64,000 nt of DNA. It comes from Marinifilum sp. D737. GTDB lineage: Bacteria > Bacteroidota > Bacteroidia > Bacteroidales > Marinifilaceae. The translations under genes and the position numbers were made by a program. How positions within the stretch are numbered: position 1 is the first letter of the stretch; each line of letters opens with the position of its first letter. Location of the stretch: contig NZ_JANQCD010000015.1 in the NCBI RefSeq assembly GCF_026672275.1, forward strand, positions 1-64,000, written 5' to 3'. Of this stretch, positions 46,109-56,226 are shown one piece after another. The notes below the pieces were generated by a model. That model was not told where the DNA came from and did not search any database. It saw only the letters and a list, made by a program, of their open reading frames with translations.

Positions 46109-49100
46109 ATGAAAGATTTATTAGTTGTGATAACGATCTCTATATTTAGTTTTACTTTACTCGCTCAAAACAAGCCGAAACCGTCAGATGAGAAAGTAAA
46201 ATTTGAAGTGAAAAACATTATCATCACAGAGAAAACTTTCCTGAATCTTACCAACAGAAGTGTAAACAAAAGCAAATTATCCAAAATTGCGGATCGTAAA
46301 TCAGGTAAATACAATTTTGCCGATGATCCCATAAGAAGAAATGAGTTTGAATTCAATCAGCTCAAAAATCCTTTAACCGGAAGGATCCCAAAAAACATCA
46401 AACTCCTGGAAAAAAGATATGTTCTTTCTGCAAAATCAAAATTACAAAGTGATCTCAAAGCCGATGAACTTACCTATCAAATTAGTGGACCACGGAACGT
46501 TGGAGGTAGAACAAGAGCTTTGGCAACCGATATCAGCGACGCATCAGGCAATACAATACTGGCAGGTGGAGTTACAGGAGGGATGTGGAAGTCAACTGAC
46601 AGAGGTGTTTCATGGATCAGAACCACAAACCTGGACGAACACCCAAGCGTTACCGCAATCGCACAAGATCCAAGAAGTGGTTCACAAAACATTTGGTACT
46701 ATACTACGGGAGAATATTTAGGTAGTGCTAGCGAAGATGGAGCATTCTACGCTGGAAACGGAATATTTAAATCTACAAATAATGGCGACACCTGGGATCT
46801 TTTACCTAGTACTGCCGAAAATACTTTTGCCTCCTTCGATCGTTTTTTCGACATCTGCTGGAATATATGTGTAGATCCTAACAATGGAGATGTATATGTT
46901 GCAACATATGGAGCAATTTATATTTCAAAGAATGGGGGTACAACATGGACTCGTGAACTGGAATCATTTAATACTACTGATCCTAACTACGCTCCTTACA
47001 CAGATGTGATTTGTACTCCTGATGGTACCAAATATGCAAGTATTAGTTCTGGAGGAGATAAAAATGAAGGTATCTGGAGAAAATCAAGTGGTTCTGTAAG
47101 TTGGGAAAACATAAGCCCCGAGAATTTTCCTACATCCTATGATCGAATTGTTTTGGCACATGCCCCTGGCAATACCACAAAGGATATCGTTTATTTACTG
47201 GCCAGAACCAGCGGTGATGGCTTTCAAGATCATAGTTTTTGGAAATTGACTTATGATGTTACTGCAACAAATCCTGCTAGTTGGGAAGATCGTTCACAAA
47301 ATTTACCTGAAAGAGGTGAAGGCGACAGAGATGTAAACGGATACAACTCACAAAATTCATACAATATGGTGATTAAAGTATCGCCTTCTAATGAAAATGT
47401 TGTTTTTATTGGAGGAACAAACCTGTTTCGCTCTGATGACGCATTTGCAACAAAGGCATCACCTGTAAGTGATGGCATTACCAACAATTCTAATACATAT
47501 TGGATTGGTGGATACGCAGCTGAAAATGATGTTAGTCAATATGACAAGCATCATGCTGATTTGCACGCCTTAACATTTATCGACGCCAATACCTTATTAA
47601 GTGGTCACGATGGAGGCATTAGTATTACCAATAATTTTATGCAGACCAATGATTCTGGAATTGAAGATGATAATGAAAATACACCAGAAAACAACAAACC
47701 TGTAGATTGGGAATTGCTAAATAATGGATATTTAACCACACAATCTTACACCATTGCAATTGATCATGACAATGTTGACAGAACAACTCTTATATCCGGA
47801 TTTCAGGACAATGGAACCTGGGTAGCTGATAATGCCAATGCAACAACAGATTGGATAAGATGGGGATCGGGTGATGGAAGCTTCTGTAGCATAACCAACA
47901 ATGGCAACACAATTATCTCCTCATCGCAAAATGGAACAACATATTTAGAAGATAATGTATACGATGAAGACAACTATTACTTTACAAGAATTGATCCTGA
48001 AGGTGCAGAAGGGCAATTGTTTATTAACCCTTTTATAATCGATACCAATAATCCCAAGCTAATGTATTATGCAGCAGGTCAATTTATCTGGAGAAACCTC
48101 AATATTTATGAAATACCCAAGTTAAGTAACGATAAAGCCACAGTAAATTGGGAAAAATTAGATATTTCAGAGGCAACAGGAACGGTTAGTGCACTTGCCA
48201 CATCAACCTACCCTGACAATATCCTTTACTATGGTACTAGTAATGGGAAAGTATATCGAATTGACAATGCCAATTCAACAAATGCCGAAAGAGTAGAAAT
48301 CACAGCTTCTAATATGCCGGAGGGTAACGTGATATCAATTGCTGTAAATCCTTTAAACGGAGATGAACTAATGGTTGGTTTCTCCAATTACAAAATAGAA
48401 AGTATCTATCATTCTACCGATAAAGGAGATAGTTGGACAGCTGTTAGTGGAAATCTGGAAGAAAATGGAAATCCTGAAGGCGATGGCCCTTCGGTTCGTT
48501 CAGTATCCATTATGCCAACCCCTAATACAACCCTTTATTTTACAGGAACAAGTACCGGTCTTTACAAAACCGATAACTTAAATGCTAATCCAATAATTTG
48601 GACTCAGGAAGCAGAAAATTTAATTGGAACCACCATATCAGCAATGGTTAAAAGCAGACGTGATGGTTTTATTGCCATAGGAACGCATGGCAATGGTGCT
48701 TTTACCGGGAATATTGATTTTAGCAATTCTCTCCCAAAGGCACTCATTGGCATCGAAAATAATCAATTGCAAGTAAATGAATCAACCAATTTTATTAGCC
48801 GTTCGATTGGTGATGGGATTAACAGTTGGAATTGGAACTTTGAAGGAGGAACACCCTCAAATTCAACAGAGAAAAATCCAACAAACATAAGCTACAATCA
48901 GGAAGGGACTTATAGTGTTAGTCTTACAGTTGCAAACCCTATTGGAGAAGATACACAGACCATTACAGCAGCCATAAATGTAGGAGGTCAGCCTGTTGGT
49001 ATTGATGACAACATCACTGACAATTCGATTAAAGATTTACGAATCTATCCTAACCCTATGGTAGGTCAAAGCACAGTTAAATTTCCAAATCAAAAAAACA

Positions 49101-49267
49101 AACAATACCGATTAATTGTTATTGATGCCAGTGGTAAAGTCGTTCGTATTATCGAAAATATCACCGGAAATAACGTAATCATTAACAGAGAACAACTTAA
49201 ACCTGGAGTTCATATCATTAATCTTTCTGGTGAAAAAATTTACAAAGGAAAGCTTTTGGTGAAATAG
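46109..49267 (+). CDS. Type IX-secreted BNR/sortilin-like propeller protein 2 with PKD domain
   Basis: Exported protein of 1052 aa, related to propeller protein 1. A signal peptide covers about 1-19 (FTLLAQ). BNR repeats include GGMWKSTDRGVSW, NGIFKSTNNGDTW, AIYISKNGGTTW and IYHSTDKGDSW. Both propellers share ISGPRNVGGRTRA-like and ISGFQDNGTW-like segments. A PKD domain lies at about 875-960 (SWNWNFEGGTPSNSTEKNP, EGTYSVSLTVANP). The end is a type A type IX sorting domain, DLRIYPNPMVGQSTVKFP to GEKIYKGKLLVK. Surface or secreted location is expected. No enzymatic residues are clear. Confidence 0.85.
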   Translation: MKDLLVVITISIFSFTLLAQNKPKPSDEKVKFEVKNIIITEKTFLNLTNRSVNKSKLSKIADRKSGKYNFADDPIRRNEFEFNQLKNPLTGRIPKNIKLLEKRYVLSAKSKLQSDLKADELTYQISGPRNVGGRTRALATDISDASGNTILAGGVTGGMWKSTDRGVSWIRTTNLDEHPSVTAIAQDPRSGSQNIWYYTTGEYLGSASEDGAFYAGNGIFKSTNNGDTWDLLPSTAENTFASFDRFFDICWNICVDPNNGDVYVATYGAIYISKNGGTTWTRELESFNTTDPNYAPYTDVICTPDGTKYASISSGGDKNEGIWRKSSGSVSWENISPENFPTSYDRIVLAHAPGNTTKDIVYLLARTSGDGFQDHSFWKLTYDVTATNPASWEDRSQNLPERGEGDRDVNGYNSQNSYNMVIKVSPSNENVVFIGGTNLFRSDDAFATKASPVSDGITNNSNTYWIGGYAAENDVSQYDKHHADLHALTFIDANTLLSGHDGGISITNNFMQTNDSGIEDDNENTPENNKPVDWELLNNGYLTTQSYTIAIDHDNVDRTTLISGFQDNGTWVADNANATTDWIRWGSGDGSFCSITNNGNTIISSSQNGTTYLEDNVYDEDNYYFTRIDPEGAEGQLFINPFIIDTNNPKLMYYAAGQFIWRNLNIYEIPKLSNDKATVNWEKLDISEATGTVSALATSTYPDNILYYGTSNGKVYRIDNANSTNAERVEITASNMPEGNVISIAVNPLNGDELMVGFSNYKIESIYHSTDKGDSWTAVSGNLEENGNPEGDGPSVRSVSIMPTPNTTLYFTGTSTGLYKTDNLNANPIIWTQEAENLIGTTISAMVKSRRDGFIAIGTHGNGAFTGNIDFSNSLPKALIGIENNQLQVNESTNFISRSIGDGINSWNWNFEGGTPSNSTEKNPTNISYNQEGTYSVSLTVANPIGEDTQTITAAINVGGQPVGIDDNITDNSIKDLRIYPNPMVGQSTVKFPNQKNKQYRLIVIDASGKVVRIIENITGNNVIINREQLKPGVHIINLSGEKIYKGKLLVK

Positions 49268-49288
49268 AAGAACAAACAATAATAAAAA

Positions 49289-49325
49289 AACAGCATCGGG
49301 CATTTCTGAAACCTGATGCTGTTTA
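49289..49325. terminator. Bidirectional terminator between propeller 2 and GH15 genes
   Basis: A 12-bp stem (49289-49300 with 49312-49323, one G:U pair) is flanked by an A-run on the left and T residues on the right. It can stop both convergent genes. Confidence 0.75.
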
Positions 49326-49345
49326 TTCAATGTATTCTTAATTTC

Positions 49346-51157
49346 TTAGCTCGTTAACTGATCGAGTAAGTTTTCCTCATCATCCATTGAAAAGTTTGAA
49401 AAATTAAGGGCTGTTTCCACTATTGCCAAATGCGAATAAGCCTGAGGAAAGTTTCCTAACATTCGCTTGGTAGCAAAATCGATATCTTCAGCAAATAAAC
49501 CCAGGTGATTCGAATAAGTAAGGAGCTTCTCAAATTTTTCTTTTGCTTCCTTTTTCTTGCCGATTTTAAACAAACTATTAATCATCCAAAATGAACAAAT
49601 GGTAAAGGCTGACTTTGGTGTTCCAAAATCATCTTGATTCTTGTATCGATACATTAAACCATCGTGTTCCAACTCTTTTTGGATGGTTAAAACAGTAGAT
49701 TTAAACTTCTCATCCTTGCCATCAATAAATCCGTAAGGTTCCATTAACAAAACCGAAGCATCCATATCCTCCGATCCGTAATATTGGGTAAATGCCTGTT
49801 TCTTTTCACTCCATGCTTTCTTCAAAATATCGTCCTTAACCGAATGTCTTAGTACTTTCCATTTTGCCATATAATAATCGCGCTTGAGTAAACTGGCAAT
49901 TTTAACAGCACGATCGAACGCCACCCAACACATTACCTTACTAAAGGTAAAATGCAGACTTCGGCCTCGTATTTCCCAAATCCCTCTATCTGGTTTTTTC
50001 CAGTTTTCCTCAACCACCTTAACAATACTTCTTACAATGGTCCACAATTCCTCGCTATGTTCCAGCGAGGTTTCAAACATTTCAAAATGCTGATGAATCA
50101 GATCCAAAAGAATACCGTAAATGTCATTTTGTTTCTGTTTGTATGCCGCATTTCCAACTCTAACTGGTTTAGATCCTTCATAACCGGATAAATGATCCAA
50201 TTCAAACTCTGACAATTTCTTTTCTCCATTAATACCATACATGATTTGAATTTTCTCCTTCTTTTCAGGAATAATATCCATTATGAACTTCAAATAACGT
50301 CTGGCAACATTGTAATGTCCAAGTTGAGTTAATATCTTCACTACCATTGAACCATCGCGAATCCAGCAAAAGCGATAATCCCAATTGCGAACCTCTCCAA
50401 TAGTTTCAGGAAGCGAAGTTGTTAATGCAGCCAATACAGCCCCACTTTTCTGATAGCTTAGTAACTTCAACACCAATGCACTTCGGGTAACCTGTTCATT
50501 GTATTCCGGTAATATTTTTGTCTTTTCGCTCCAGTTTAACCAATAAGTCTTTGTTCTTTGTAGCTTTAAATAAACACGCTCAATGTCCTGCTTCAAAAGT
50601 TTCTGATTGTAGCTGATCAGGCAAAATTCATTTTTCACCAAACTTATTACTTCACCATCCAGAATAGCTCTATTATCAAAACTTGAATACAAATAAAGCG
50701 AATCGTAATTGCCTTTTGTAGTAAATGATTTTATAAAACCTTCCTCTGAAATAAGATTTTCAGTTTGATTTCTGGCATAGTCCAATTTAGGATCATATTT
50801 TAGCTTAAAAGTTGGCTTTCCATATACCAACCTAAAAAATCGTATCACATCAGGTGGTGCGTAATATTCTTTATCATCGGTAAGAAACCTTGGCATAAAA
50901 TCCAATACCTCAAATACTCCATCTACACATTCAAATCTTGTTTTTAGGATATTGGTTTTTGATCTGTATTCTTGCTTTATTTCTAACAAATTCTCTGGAA
51001 CAATTTCAAAACTCCCTCCTATCTCCTGGTCCAAAATCTTAGCAAATGCCGATGAAGAATCGAATTGAGGCAAACAAACCCAATCCAATGATCCTTTTTC
51101 TGAAATTAAAGCAGCACTTCGGCAATTACCAATTATTCCATAATTTAAATTCTTCAT
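49346..51157 (-). CDS. Glycoside hydrolase family 15 protein (trehalase/glucoamylase-like)
   Basis: Cytoplasmic inverting alpha-glucosidase-type enzyme, 603 aa, with no signal peptide. The N-terminal beta-sandwich region starts YGIIGNCRSAALISEKGSLDW, usual for bacterial GH15. The (alpha/alpha)6 barrel contains EVRNWDYRFCWIRDGS and GIWEIRG, where the Glu is the candidate general acid. Some bacterial GH15 enzymes of this form are trehalases. The divergent OtsA-OtsB fusion beside it makes trehalose a reasonable substrate here, but glucoamylase activity on alpha-glucans remains possible. The genes are separated by 244 bp. Confidence 0.88.
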   Translation of the reverse strand: MKNLNYGIIGNCRSAALISEKGSLDWVCLPQFDSSSAFAKILDQEIGGSFEIVPENLLEIKQEYRSKTNILKTRFECVDGVFEVLDFMPRFLTDDKEYYAPPDVIRFFRLVYGKPTFKLKYDPKLDYARNQTENLISEEGFIKSFTTKGNYDSLYLYSSFDNRAILDGEVISLVKNEFCLISYNQKLLKQDIERVYLKLQRTKTYWLNWSEKTKILPEYNEQVTRSALVLKLLSYQKSGAVLAALTTSLPETIGEVRNWDYRFCWIRDGSMVVKILTQLGHYNVARRYLKFIMDIIPEKKEKIQIMYGINGEKKLSEFELDHLSGYEGSKPVRVGNAAYKQKQNDIYGILLDLIHQHFEMFETSLEHSEELWTIVRSIVKVVEENWKKPDRGIWEIRGRSLHFTFSKVMCWVAFDRAVKIASLLKRDYYMAKWKVLRHSVKDDILKKAWSEKKQAFTQYYGSEDMDASVLLMEPYGFIDGKDEKFKSTVLTIQKELEHDGLMYRYKNQDDFGTPKSAFTICSFWMINSLFKIGKKKEAKEKFEKLLTYSNHLGLFAEDIDFATKRMLGNFPQAYSHLAIVETALNFSNFSMDDEENLLDQLTS

Positions 51158-51401
51158 AAAAAATTACTATTTTAGAGCTTAACAATATATGATTTGTCAA
51201 TTCATTTGAGCTTGACAAATCCACAACAACACAAAACACACAAACAATCAAACACTTAAGGAAAGTAAATTGATATCAAAAAAATAATATCAAGATTAAG
51301 TAATTGTTAAATTTTAATTGTTTGCGTTAGATATGATTCGGAAAATAGAGATTTTTCACGAATATTAATAACATTTCTACCAAAATAAAAAACCACATTT
51401 T

Positions 51402-53606
51402 ATGAATAGAATTCACATTGTCTCCAACAGACTTCCTGTAAGTATAAACGTAGAAAACGACAATATCAAACTGATACCTAGTGTTGGTGGTCTGGCAACT
51501 GGTATGAGATCGGTATACAAAGAATATAATGGCAAATGGATTGGATGGCCAGGTTTACCTAGCGATGAATTAGGTGATGATTTAAAAGCAGATATTGAAG
51601 AAAAATTAGTTGAAGAAGATTGTGTTTCCGTTCATCTGTCGAAGGAAGAAATAGATTTGTATTACGATGGTTTTAGTAACAGAACCATTTGGCCTCTTTT
51701 CCATTACTTTGCCCAGTACATCGATTATGAGCCACAACTTTGGGAGGCATTTGTGAACGTGAATCAGAAATTTGCTGACAAAGCTCTTGAAACTCTTGAA
51801 GAAGGAGACACCATTTGGATTCATGATTACCAACTCCTTCTGGTGCCGGAAATGATTAAATCTAAAAAACCAGGAGTTACAGTTGGTTTTTTCCTACACA
51901 TTCCCTTCCCTTCATTCGAGGTGTTTAGAATTCTTCCATGGAGAAAGGAACTGATTCAGGGAATGCTTGGCGCCGATTTAATTGGCTTTCATACTTTCGA
52001 TTATCAAAGACACTTCTTTAGTTGTGTTCGCAGATTAATGGGGTATGAAATATCCTTTAACGAAATTCATATTGAAGATAGAATCATCCTGGTTGATTCA
52101 TTTCCAATGGGAATAGACTACGACAAATTTAGAGATGCTGCCACACAAACTTTTCAAAAACCTTTGCAAGAGAAATCAAAGCTGCATCGAGAATTGGAAA
52201 AATACTTTCTTGTTTCTCCAAACAGAAAACTGATTCTATCCATTGATAGATTAGATTATTCGAAAGGTATTCCCAACAGACTTCAGGCATTTGCTAAGTT
52301 TTTGGAAGAGTATCCGGAGTTTATTGGAAAAGTTACCTTAATTATGCTGGCTGTTCCTTCGAGAGGTACGGTTGAGCACTACATCAACCTTAAACGTGAA
52401 GTTGAGGAGTTGGTAGGTAATGTAAATGGTAGATTTGGTAGCATTAACTACACGCCCGTTTGGTATTTCTATAGATCCATGCCTTTCGAAAGCCTAATTG
52501 AACTTTATAGCTCCTGTGATGTAGCTTTGGTTACTCCTGTAAGAGATGGAATGAATTTGGTAGCTAAAGAATATGTGGCTTCACGTACCAACCGAACCGG
52601 AGTTATTATATTGAGCGAAATGGCTGGTGTTTCCAAAGAAATGGGTGAAGCGCTAATGATCAACCCTAATAACACGGGAGAAATTGCACACAGCATTTAT
52701 CAGGCACTAACCATGCCTCTTGAAGAGCAGCGTGAACGTATGATTTATTTGCAAGATAGAATCAAACGTTATGATGTTTTCAAATGGTCATCGGAGTTTG
52801 TAAAATCATTACGAAAAGTAGAGAAACTTCAAAATTCTATATATGCAAAGAAAGTAAGCTCTTCTATTTTAGAGAAAATAAAAACTGAATATGCAGGTGC
52901 GAAAAAAAGATCCATATTCCTTGACTATGATGGAACGCTTACAGGATTTAAGAAAAACCCGAATGACGCAAAACCTGATGAAGAATTGCACAAAATTCTG
53001 TACAAACTAGAAGAAAATCCTCAAAATATAATTACCATTATTAGTGGACGTGATCGTGAAAGTTTGGAAAACTGGTTCGAAGGACACAAAATCAATTTAA
53101 TTGTTGAACATGGTGTATGGATAAAGAAACATGGCAAAGAATGGAAAATGCTTGCCAATGCCAATGATACTTGGAAACCTGGTATTCGTCCTATACTGGA
53201 AACTTTTGTTGATCGAACTCCAGGTTCTTTTATCGAGGAGAAAAATTATTCCTTAGTATGGCATTTTAGAAAAGCTGAACCTGAACAGGGTGAACTTAGA
53301 GCCAATGAACTAAAAGATGAATTAACAACCATGATTGCCAATCATAATCTTGAAATATTGGAAGGAAACAAAGTAATTGAAGTAAAAAGTGGTGGTATCA
53401 ATAAGGGAATGGCATCTCTGCAATTCCTACAAAACCAAAACTTCGATTTTGTTTTGGCTATAGGCGATGATTGGACAGATGAATACATGTTCAGAGAACT
53501 GCCAGAATCATCCGTTACCATTAAAGTAGGCTTAAAACATACAGCGGCCAAATATAAAGTCGACTCTGTAGCTAAAGTTCGCAGTTTACTTTCCGAATTG
53601 AATTAA
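51402..53606 (+). CDS. otsAB: Fused trehalose-6-phosphate synthase/phosphatase
   Basis: Bifunctional cytoplasmic enzyme of 734 aa for trehalose synthesis. Residues 1 to about 475 are a GT20 synthase joining UDP-glucose and glucose-6-phosphate (VSNRLPVSI, GGLATGMRSV, HDYQLLLVPEMI, DRLDYSKGIPNRLQAF, PVRDGMNLVAKEYVA). From about 500 a HAD phosphatase removes the phosphate, with catalytic Asp508 in FLDYDGTL and the later IGDDWTDEYMF. E. coli uses two proteins; fusions are common in eukaryotes and in some Bacteroidota. Trehalose here probably serves as an osmolyte or stress protectant. Confidence 0.95.
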   Translation: MNRIHIVSNRLPVSINVENDNIKLIPSVGGLATGMRSVYKEYNGKWIGWPGLPSDELGDDLKADIEEKLVEEDCVSVHLSKEEIDLYYDGFSNRTIWPLFHYFAQYIDYEPQLWEAFVNVNQKFADKALETLEEGDTIWIHDYQLLLVPEMIKSKKPGVTVGFFLHIPFPSFEVFRILPWRKELIQGMLGADLIGFHTFDYQRHFFSCVRRLMGYEISFNEIHIEDRIILVDSFPMGIDYDKFRDAATQTFQKPLQEKSKLHRELEKYFLVSPNRKLILSIDRLDYSKGIPNRLQAFAKFLEEYPEFIGKVTLIMLAVPSRGTVEHYINLKREVEELVGNVNGRFGSINYTPVWYFYRSMPFESLIELYSSCDVALVTPVRDGMNLVAKEYVASRTNRTGVIILSEMAGVSKEMGEALMINPNNTGEIAHSIYQALTMPLEEQRERMIYLQDRIKRYDVFKWSSEFVKSLRKVEKLQNSIYAKKVSSSILEKIKTEYAGAKKRSIFLDYDGTLTGFKKNPNDAKPDEELHKILYKLEENPQNIITIISGRDRESLENWFEGHKINLIVEHGVWIKKHGKEWKMLANANDTWKPGIRPILETFVDRTPGSFIEEKNYSLVWHFRKAEPEQGELRANELKDELTTMIANHNLEILEGNKVIEVKSGGINKGMASLQFLQNQNFDFVLAIGDDWTDEYMFRELPESSVTIKVGLKHTAAKYKVDSVAKVRSLLSELN

Positions 53607-53622
53607 TGAGCCTAAAGATTTT

Positions 53623-53656
53623 AAAAAAAAGGTGGCAATATTGTCACCTTTTTTTT
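53623..53656 (+). terminator. Terminator of otsAB
   Basis: A-run, then stem AAGGTGGCA/TTGTCACCTT (one G:U pair) and T8. The A-run would let it function in both directions. Confidence 0.85.
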
Positions 53657-53759
53657 CTGATATTCAGTTAGAATTAATATTCTATCAGTATTTTTTCTCC
53701 AATTTTATAACTGATAGCTGGAAAATAGCTATTTTCGCACGAACCAAGATTTTTCTAAA

Positions 53760-55337
53760 ATGTTACACAAACAATTCGATTTTTTAATAATCGGAAGTGG
53801 ACTTGCAGGATTATATTCAGCATTCGAAGCCTCAAGATATGGCTCTGTTGCTATCGTAACCAAATCTAAATTAGATGTTAGTAATTCATACTATGCACAA
53901 GGAGGAATAGCTGCGGTAACTGATTCTGACGATTATCCTCAATTGCACCTGGAGGATACACTTATTGCCGGCAGAGGTTTGTGTGATTATACTCCTGTTG
54001 ATATATTGGTGAATGAAGGTCCTGATCGAATCAAGGATTTGATAAAGCTTGGAATGCAATTCGATACAGAAAATGGTGAACTTTCTTTAGGTTTAGAAGG
54101 TGGTCATCACAGAAGAAGAGTTCTGCATGCAGGTGGCGATTCAACCGGAAAAGAACTGGTGAGATTTCTGATCCAAAAAGTTTTAAATACTTCCTCAATT
54201 ACAATTTTCGAAAACCAAATGGTTTATGAACTTTTGGTTGAAAAACAAAAATGCCTGGGAGCACGAAGTTTTAATCGAAACGACAATTCGAATCTTTACA
54301 TTCAAGCAAAATCTACCATACTAACTTTGGGAGGAGCTTCAGCAGTATATCAACGAACTACTAATCCGGAAACTACAGTTGGAGATGGAATTGCTCTTGC
54401 ATATAATGCAGGTGCAGAAATTACTGATATGGAATTTATTCAATTTCATCCAAGCTCGTTTTATTCCGAAGAAGGCTATACTTTTTTAATTAGTGAAGCA
54501 GTCAGAGGCGAAGGTGCTCATTTAATTAATTCTAAAGGGGAACGATTTATGACCCAAATTCATGAATTGGCAGAATTGGCTCCCCGAGATATTGTGGCCC
54601 GTTCCATTTTTTATGAAATGCAAAAGTATGGCGATAAACATGTAACGTTAAGCTTAAAACACCTGGATAGTGAAAAATTGAAGAATCGATTCCCTTCGAT
54701 ATATGCAAAATGCAAAGAATCAGGAGCTGATTTTTTAGATAAAATTCCTATTGCACCTGCAGCTCATTATACCGTTGGTGGAATTAAAACCGATTATAAG
54801 GGAAAAACGAATATCGACAAGCTTTATGCTTGTGGTGAATTAGCATCAACAGGAGTTATGGGGGCCAACCGATTGGCCTCAAATTCACTTTTAGAATGTT
54901 TAGTATTTGGAAAAAGGGCCATTCAAGACGCTCGAGAACATACCCAGTTTGCCCCATCAAAAACAAATCAAGAAGGAATTTCTATTGATCATTCTTTATC
55001 TGATTTGTTCTTAAATCATGTTAATGAAATCGCCCAAGCAATGAATACAAAGGTTGGGATTGTAAGAACAGCTCAATATTTACAAGAGGTTCTGGATTTA
55101 CTAGATAAAGTAAAATCCAATTTTCCTTTTAAAACCAATGAATACTACAGTATTCGTATGCAAAACTTATTAAGTGTTTGTAATTTAATTACAACTGCAG
55201 CATTGGCTCGCAAAGAAAGTCGTGGAGGTCATTATCGTAAAGATTTTAATACCGAAAATGAAGACTTTCTTGCTCACTCGGTACAACAATTAAATAAAGA
55301 GCTTACTTTTGTACCTGTAGAAATAAAATCAGAATAA
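53760..55337 (+). CDS. nadB: L-aspartate oxidase
   Basis: FAD enzyme of de novo NAD synthesis that oxidises aspartate to iminoaspartate. The FAD motif is at the N-terminus (IIGSGLAGLYSAFEAS). Further conserved parts are SYYAQGGIAAV, MEFIQFHPSSFY, SEAVRGEGAHLIN, LAPRDIVARSIF and ACGELASTGVMGANRLASNS. The 525-aa length is normal. It starts the nadB-nadC-nadA operon; nadC begins 15 bp after its stop. Confidence 0.97.
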   Translation: MLHKQFDFLIIGSGLAGLYSAFEASRYGSVAIVTKSKLDVSNSYYAQGGIAAVTDSDDYPQLHLEDTLIAGRGLCDYTPVDILVNEGPDRIKDLIKLGMQFDTENGELSLGLEGGHHRRRVLHAGGDSTGKELVRFLIQKVLNTSSITIFENQMVYELLVEKQKCLGARSFNRNDNSNLYIQAKSTILTLGGASAVYQRTTNPETTVGDGIALAYNAGAEITDMEFIQFHPSSFYSEEGYTFLISEAVRGEGAHLINSKGERFMTQIHELAELAPRDIVARSIFYEMQKYGDKHVTLSLKHLDSEKLKNRFPSIYAKCKESGADFLDKIPIAPAAHYTVGGIKTDYKGKTNIDKLYACGELASTGVMGANRLASNSLLECLVFGKRAIQDAREHTQFAPSKTNQEGISIDHSLSDLFLNHVNEIAQAMNTKVGIVRTAQYLQEVLDLLDKVKSNFPFKTNEYYSIRMQNLLSVCNLITTAALARKESRGGHYRKDFNTENEDFLAHSVQQLNKELTFVPVEIKSE

Positions 55338-55352
55338 TATCACTTCATTCAA

Positions 55353-56201
55353 ATGGAAGAAACAGGATTGAATATTCAAGAATTAGAATATATAATCGAA
55401 CACGCTTTTCGTGAAGATATTGGCGATGGCGATATCACAACCAATAACCTGGTACCAGAGAATTCGGTTGCAAAAGCAAGTATGACTGCAAAAGCAGATG
55501 GTGTAATTGCAGGATTACCAATTGCTGAAAAAGTTTTTAAAAAATTAGATCCGAACTTGATATGGAAACCATTGGTAAAAGATGGTGATACCATTAAAAA
55601 AGGGGATGTAATTGTTGAAATGCAAGGCAGCTTTAGGGCATTACTAACAGGTGAACGATTAGCCCTGAACTTAATGCAAAGAATGTCTGGGATTGCAAGC
55701 GAAACTGCAAAGTATGTTGCTGAAGTTAAGCATACAAATGTTCAGATATTAGATACCAGAAAAACTGTACCTGGTCTTAGAACTTTGGATAAATATTCGG
55801 TTAAAACCGGAGGAGGAACCAATCATAGAATTGGATTGTATGATTTGGTAATGATCAAGGATAATCACATCAAAATTGCAGGTGGAATTGCTCCTGCAGT
55901 TGAGCAAATCAGAAAATCCATTCCTCCACACATCAAAGTTGAAGTGGAAACAACAAATCTTGAAGAAGTGAAAGAAGCTGTTGTTGCAGGTGCAGACATT
56001 ATCATGCTTGACAATATGAGTAACGAAGCCATGACAGAAGCCGTGCATCTTGTAGATGGTAAAGCTAAAACAGAAGCTTCAGGAAATATGAGCCTGGAAA
56101 GATTAAAAGGTGTTGCTGAAACAGGTGTAGATTTTATATCAATTGGAGCACTTACTCATTCGGTAAAAGCACTAGATATCAGTCAAAATATTATTCTATA
56201 G
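55353..56201 (+). CDS. nadC: Quinolinate phosphoribosyltransferase
   Basis: Cytoplasmic enzyme that makes nicotinate mononucleotide from quinolinate and PRPP, with release of CO2. Key segments are FREDIGDGDITTNNLVPE, LALNLMQRMSGIAS, ILDTRKTVPGLRTLDKYSVK, GGGTNHRIGLYDLVMIKDNH and VEVETTNLEEV. The 282-aa length is typical. It lies between nadB (15 bp) and nadA (25 bp). Confidence 0.97.
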   Translation: MEETGLNIQELEYIIEHAFREDIGDGDITTNNLVPENSVAKASMTAKADGVIAGLPIAEKVFKKLDPNLIWKPLVKDGDTIKKGDVIVEMQGSFRALLTGERLALNLMQRMSGIASETAKYVAEVKHTNVQILDTRKTVPGLRTLDKYSVKTGGGTNHRIGLYDLVMIKDNHIKIAGGIAPAVEQIRKSIPPHIKVEVETTNLEEVKEAVVAGADIIMLDNMSNEAMTEAVHLVDGKAKTEASGNMSLERLKGVAETGVDFISIGALTHSVKALDISQNIIL

Positions 56202-56226
56202 TTTAATTAGAAAGAGGTTTCCTAAA

